DNA of 64,000 nucleotides from Epiperipatus broadwayi (Eukaryota > Onychophora > Udeonychophora > Euonychophora > Peripatidae). Under the pieces are notes generated by a model. It ran no database searches, had not been told where the DNA came from, and worked only from the letters and a program-made list of their open reading frames with translations. The stretch's first letter is position 1. Each line of letters starts with the position of its first letter. The stretch is from assembly GCA_028023455.1 (NCBI GenBank), contig JAQFVV010006621.1, positions 559,452 to 623,451 on the forward strand. Direction: 5' to 3'. A program made the position numbers and the translations under genes. Positions 62,401 to 64,000 of the stretch are shown piece by piece.

Positions 62401-64000
62401 TGGAAATACAGCTAGGATACAAATTTTTAAAAATTGATGAATTTGAATACTTTAACATTGCAGTTCAGTATTATTTAGCTAATTCTACCTAAATATGACA
62501 AAATCAGCGAAAAAATTCATTCCAAATATACTATTGTACACCAGCATGTTCATTTCGCTTTTTAAGCTTGGAAATACAGCTAGGATACAAATTTTTAAAA
62601 ATTGATGAATTTGAATACTTTAACATTGCAGTTCAGTATTATTTAGCTAATTCTACCTAAATATGACAAAATCAGCGAAAAAATTCATTCAAAATATAGT
62701 ATTGTACACCAGGTATGTTCATTTCGCGTTTTAAGCTTGGAAATACAGCTAGGATACAAATTTTTAAAAATTGATGAATTTGAATACTTTAACATTGCAG
62801 TTCAGTATTATTTAGCTAATTCTACCTAAATATGACAAAATCAGCGAAAAAATTCATTCAAAATATAGTATTGTACACCAGCATGTTCATTTCGCGTTTT
62901 AACCTTGGAAATACAGCTAGGATACAAATTTTTAAAAATTGATGAATTTGAATACTTTAACATTGCAGTTCAGTATTATTTAGCTAATTCTACCTAAATA
63001 TGACAAAATCAGTGACAAAATTCATTCCAAATTTAGAACTGTACACCAGCATGTTCCTTTCACGTTTTAAGCTTAGAAATACAGCTAGGATACAAATTTT
63101 TAAAAATTGATGAATTTGAATACTTCAACATTGCAGTTCAGTATTTTTTTAGCTAATTCTACCTAAATATGACAAAATCAGCGAAAAAATTCATTCAAAA
63201 TATAGTATTGTATACCAGCATGTCCATTTCGCGTTTTAAGCTTGGAAATACAGCTAGGATACAAATTTTTAAAAATTGATGAATTTGAATACTTTAACAT
63301 TGCAGTTCAGTATTATTTAGCTAATTCTACCTAAATATGACAAAATCAGCGAAAAAATTCATTCAAAATATAGTATTGTACACCAGCATGTCCATTTCGC
63401 GTTTTAAGCTTGGAAATACAGCTAGGATACAAATTTTTAAAAATTGATGAATTTGAATACTTTAACATTGCAGTTCAGTATTATTTAGCTAATTCTACCT
63501 AAATATGACAAAATCAGCGAAAAAATTCATTCAAAATATAGCATTGTACACCAGCATGTCCATTTCGCGTTTTAAGCTTGGAAATACAGCTAGGATACAA
63601 ATTTTTAAAAATTGATGAATTTGAATACTTTAACATTGCAGTTCAGTATTATTTAGCTAATTCTACCTAAATATGACAAAATCAGCGAAAAAATTCATTC
63701 AAAATATAGTATTGTACACCAGCATGTTCATTTCGCGTTTTAAGCTTGGAAATACAGCTAGGATACAAATTTTTAAAAATTGATGAATTTGAATACTTTA
63801 ACATTGCAGTTCAGTATTATTTAGCTAATTCTACCTAAATATGACAAAATCAGCGAAAAAATTCATTCAAAATATAGTATTGTACACCAGCATGTTCATT
63901 TCGCGTTTTAAGCTTGGAAATACAGCTAGGATACAAATTTTTAAAAATTGATGAATTTGAATACTTTAACATTGCAGTTCAGTATTATTTAGCTAATTCT

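Larger units (their letters stand above)
29425..64000 (+). repeat. 168-bp tandem satellite array, about 205 units, continuing past the window
   Basis: Head-to-tail monomers of 168 bp (169 in some variants) begin with attgatgaatttg and run without any insertion of other DNA to the right edge. Numbering from attgatg, the unit holds a TTAGCTAA palindrome (43-50), a CpG at 75-76, an A-rich block (78-99), a CGCG (124-127), a HindIII site (132-137) in nearly every unit, and a perfect 14-base palindrome AATTTTTAAAAATT across the unit boundary. Positions 1-74 and 128-168 are almost invariant; most differences lie at 76, 85-99, 107, 111-112 and 117-127. There are no open frames. Unit length near one nucleosome repeat, AT-richness, short dyads and array size fit a centromeric or pericentromeric satellite, but location is inferred only. 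Confidence 0.97.

Noticed and set aside
38774-62715. Splice donor in the 'ccaggtatg' satellite variants
   Set aside because: AG|GTATGT resembles a donor site, but it arises from a one-base length variant in non-coding satellite with no acceptor or frame.
29425-64000. CENP-B box in the satellite
   Set aside because: The nearest string (tttcgcgttttaagc) shares only the TTCG start and lacks the required A and CGGG positions.
29425-64000. Hammerhead ribozyme in the satellite monomer
   Set aside because: GAAA occurs next to CGC on the minus strand and ttgatga on the plus strand, but no CTGANGA with a paired stem II leads to GAAA on either strand.
29425-64000. CRISPR array
   Set aside because: The repeat is a 168-bp contiguous monomer with no unique spacers, in an animal-type genome.

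Overview
The window looks like gene-poor, very AT-rich nuclear DNA of an animal, probably heterochromatic and possibly pericentromeric. I find no complete cellular gene, no tRNA or rRNA gene, no operon-like layout and no CRISPR array. The case for an animal genome rests on Penelope-like retroelement fragments with a YIDD reverse transcriptase core and a GIY-YIG endonuclease domain, tRNA-like SINE heads, metazoan-style type I hammerhead ribozyme motifs, long (AT)n/(AAT)n/(GATA)n microsatellites, a TTAGGG-like minisatellite and one very large satellite array. The lineage cannot be fixed from the sequence alone; a mollusc such as a cephalopod is a weak guess, and cnidarian, chelicerate or flatworm are not excluded.

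Layout. 1-29.2 kb is a graveyard of mobile elements in AT-rich filler. It holds: a hammerhead-like tail (540-606, minus); a diverged long repeat (1.70-3.18 kb) repeated at 20.94-23.06 kb, each copy carrying a tRNA-like SINE; two head-to-head inverted pairs of 5'-truncated Penelope-like elements (4.0-5.86 kb, older and broken; 7.33-9.87 kb, young, one arm with an intact 349-codon frame); a (GATA/GACA)n tract (5.88-6.31 kb); a (CTAACCCTAAAA)n minisatellite (14.6-14.73 kb); three copies of a short hammerhead-bearing, SINE-like element (17.55-18.10 kb); an older inverted pair with Penelope-like tails (18.56-19.14 kb); an inverted junction of a ~365-bp repeat (26.2-27.04 kb); and several AT-cored perfect hairpins.

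29.43-64.00 kb is one uninterrupted head-to-tail satellite with a 168-bp monomer, about 205 units, running off the right edge. It starts abruptly against a ~180-bp foldback element. Monomers are nearly identical over most of their length. Variation is concentrated at CpG sites and in a ~45-bp block, and variant classes are regionally partitioned, with local multi-unit duplications (for example a 7-unit step) and one 60-bp short unit.

Nothing here works together as a pathway. The common theme is retroelement biology: several unrelated repeats end in a stem-loop followed directly by GAAA (canonical or decayed hammerheads), and Penelope-related copies repeatedly occur as spacer-free head-to-head palindromes close to simple repeats. 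The most notable items are the hammerhead-bearing SINE-like family, the recurring palindromic Penelope pairs and the internal structure of the satellite.
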